From Planctomycetia bacterium (GTDB taxonomy: Bacteria; Planctomycetota; Planctomycetia; Pirellulales; Thermoguttaceae): a stretch of DNA of 64,000 nucleotides. The stretch is taken from assembly GCA_030537455.1 (NCBI GenBank), contig JAUNMR010000011.1, forward strand, positions 39,593 through 103,592, read 5' to 3'. The notes beneath the pieces are model-generated. The model did not search any database. It had not been told where the DNA came from and was given only the letters and a program-made list of their open reading frames with translations. Below, piece after piece: positions 63,747 to 64,000 of this stretch (positions are counted from its first letter, which is position 1; each line of letters starts with the position of its first letter). The position numbers and the translations under genes were made by a program.

Positions 63747-64000
63747 TTAGTAAATCGTAATCGAGGTATCAGGGGTAATCGTCTGCAACACTTTAACCAT
63801 ATTCTCTTCGGAGATTGCGACACAGCCGCCGGTCGGATAATCTTTATCCTTCCAACAGTGTAGAAAGAACGCGCTGCCAGCGTAAGGAGCGCAGGCGTCA
63901 TTATACCCCATGTCAAGCAGGTAGTTATAACGCATGCCGATACTAATTAAATGTTCGTCTTCGGAATGATCCGCCTCGGGATTATCGCTGTGATAGACCA
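63747..64000 (-). CDS. L,D-transpeptidase (YkuD-like), 3' end only
   Basis: The last 84 codons of a gene running off the right edge. The segment GSAFFLHCWKDKDYPTGGCVAIS shows the family's catalytic His and the Cys of the GC motif. Enzymes of this type form 3-3 cross-links in peptidoglycan or attach proteins to it. The frame is open to base 64000, so the ATG at 63935 is internal. The 250 bp between this gene and pdxJ hold nothing recognisable. Confidence 0.82.
   Translation of the reverse strand, partial: VYHSDNPEADHSEDEHLISIGMRYNYLLDMGYNDACAPYAGSAFFLHCWKDKDYPTGGCVAISEENMVKVLQTITPDTSITIY

Overview
The window looks like a chromosomal segment of a Planctomycetota bacterium, with Pirellulales-like or host/gut-associated relatives as my best guess. 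The case rests on several families together: DUF1080 proteins, Tat-exported Gfo/Idh/MocA oxidoreductases, a DUF4091 glycan-active protein, a caspase-like/FGE fusion, a secreted protein with a CX4CH heme-type motif, and a FAD enzyme next to FabZ. No rRNA, tRNA, CRISPR array, phage or insertion sequence was recognised. Most genes have clear Shine-Dalgarno sequences, and several have good sigma70-type promoters and stem-loop terminators.

Region by region: 1-8.6 kb holds an edge-truncated TIR-TM-Sel1 repeat protein, convergent with a two-gene unit made of a DUF2868-like membrane protein and a DUF3482-like GTPase. 9.3-17 kb holds prfB with a downstream membrane protein, a Tat Gfo/Idh oxidoreductase, and a membrane-anchored caspase-like protein with a C-terminal FGE-fold domain. 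17.8-22.7 kb holds a DUF4091 protein, fabZ and a CrtI-like FAD oxidoreductase. 23.5-32 kb holds a YugP-family protein that has lost its protease motif, pdxA, a C5 DNA methyltransferase followed by what looks like a restriction-enzyme fragment, an aminotransferase, an Rrf2 regulator divergent from cysK, and nadA. 32.3-43.8 kb holds a GH16 hydrolase, pyrK, an RsuA/RluB-type pseudouridine synthase, two planctomycete-type exported proteins and a heterodimeric ABC exporter. 44-55.4 kb is largely a secreted carbohydrate region (three DUF1080 proteins, a heparinase II/III-like protein, a second Gfo/Idh and a helical-repeat protein), interrupted by acpS and metY. 55.5-64 kb holds three tandem hotdog thioesterases leading into a fused ABC importer, hemG, a PfkB kinase with a sugar transporter, pdxJ and the 3' end of an L,D-transpeptidase gene.

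Functional themes are: (i) extracytoplasmic glycan attack by GH16, DUF4091, heparinase-like, DUF1080 and exported Gfo/Idh proteins, consistent with 3-keto-glycoside chemistry, plus sugar uptake and phosphorylation; (ii) cofactor and sulfur metabolism (pdxA, pdxJ, nadA, hemG, cysK, metY); (iii) lipid metabolism (fabZ, acpS, thioesterases); and (iv) a left part rich in signalling or conflict-type domains (TIR, caspase-like, GTPase). The best candidates for something undescribed are the TIR-Sel1 / GTPase / DUF2868 neighbourhood, the dead YugP paralogue, and the thioesterase trio translationally coupled to a one-polypeptide FecCD-type importer.
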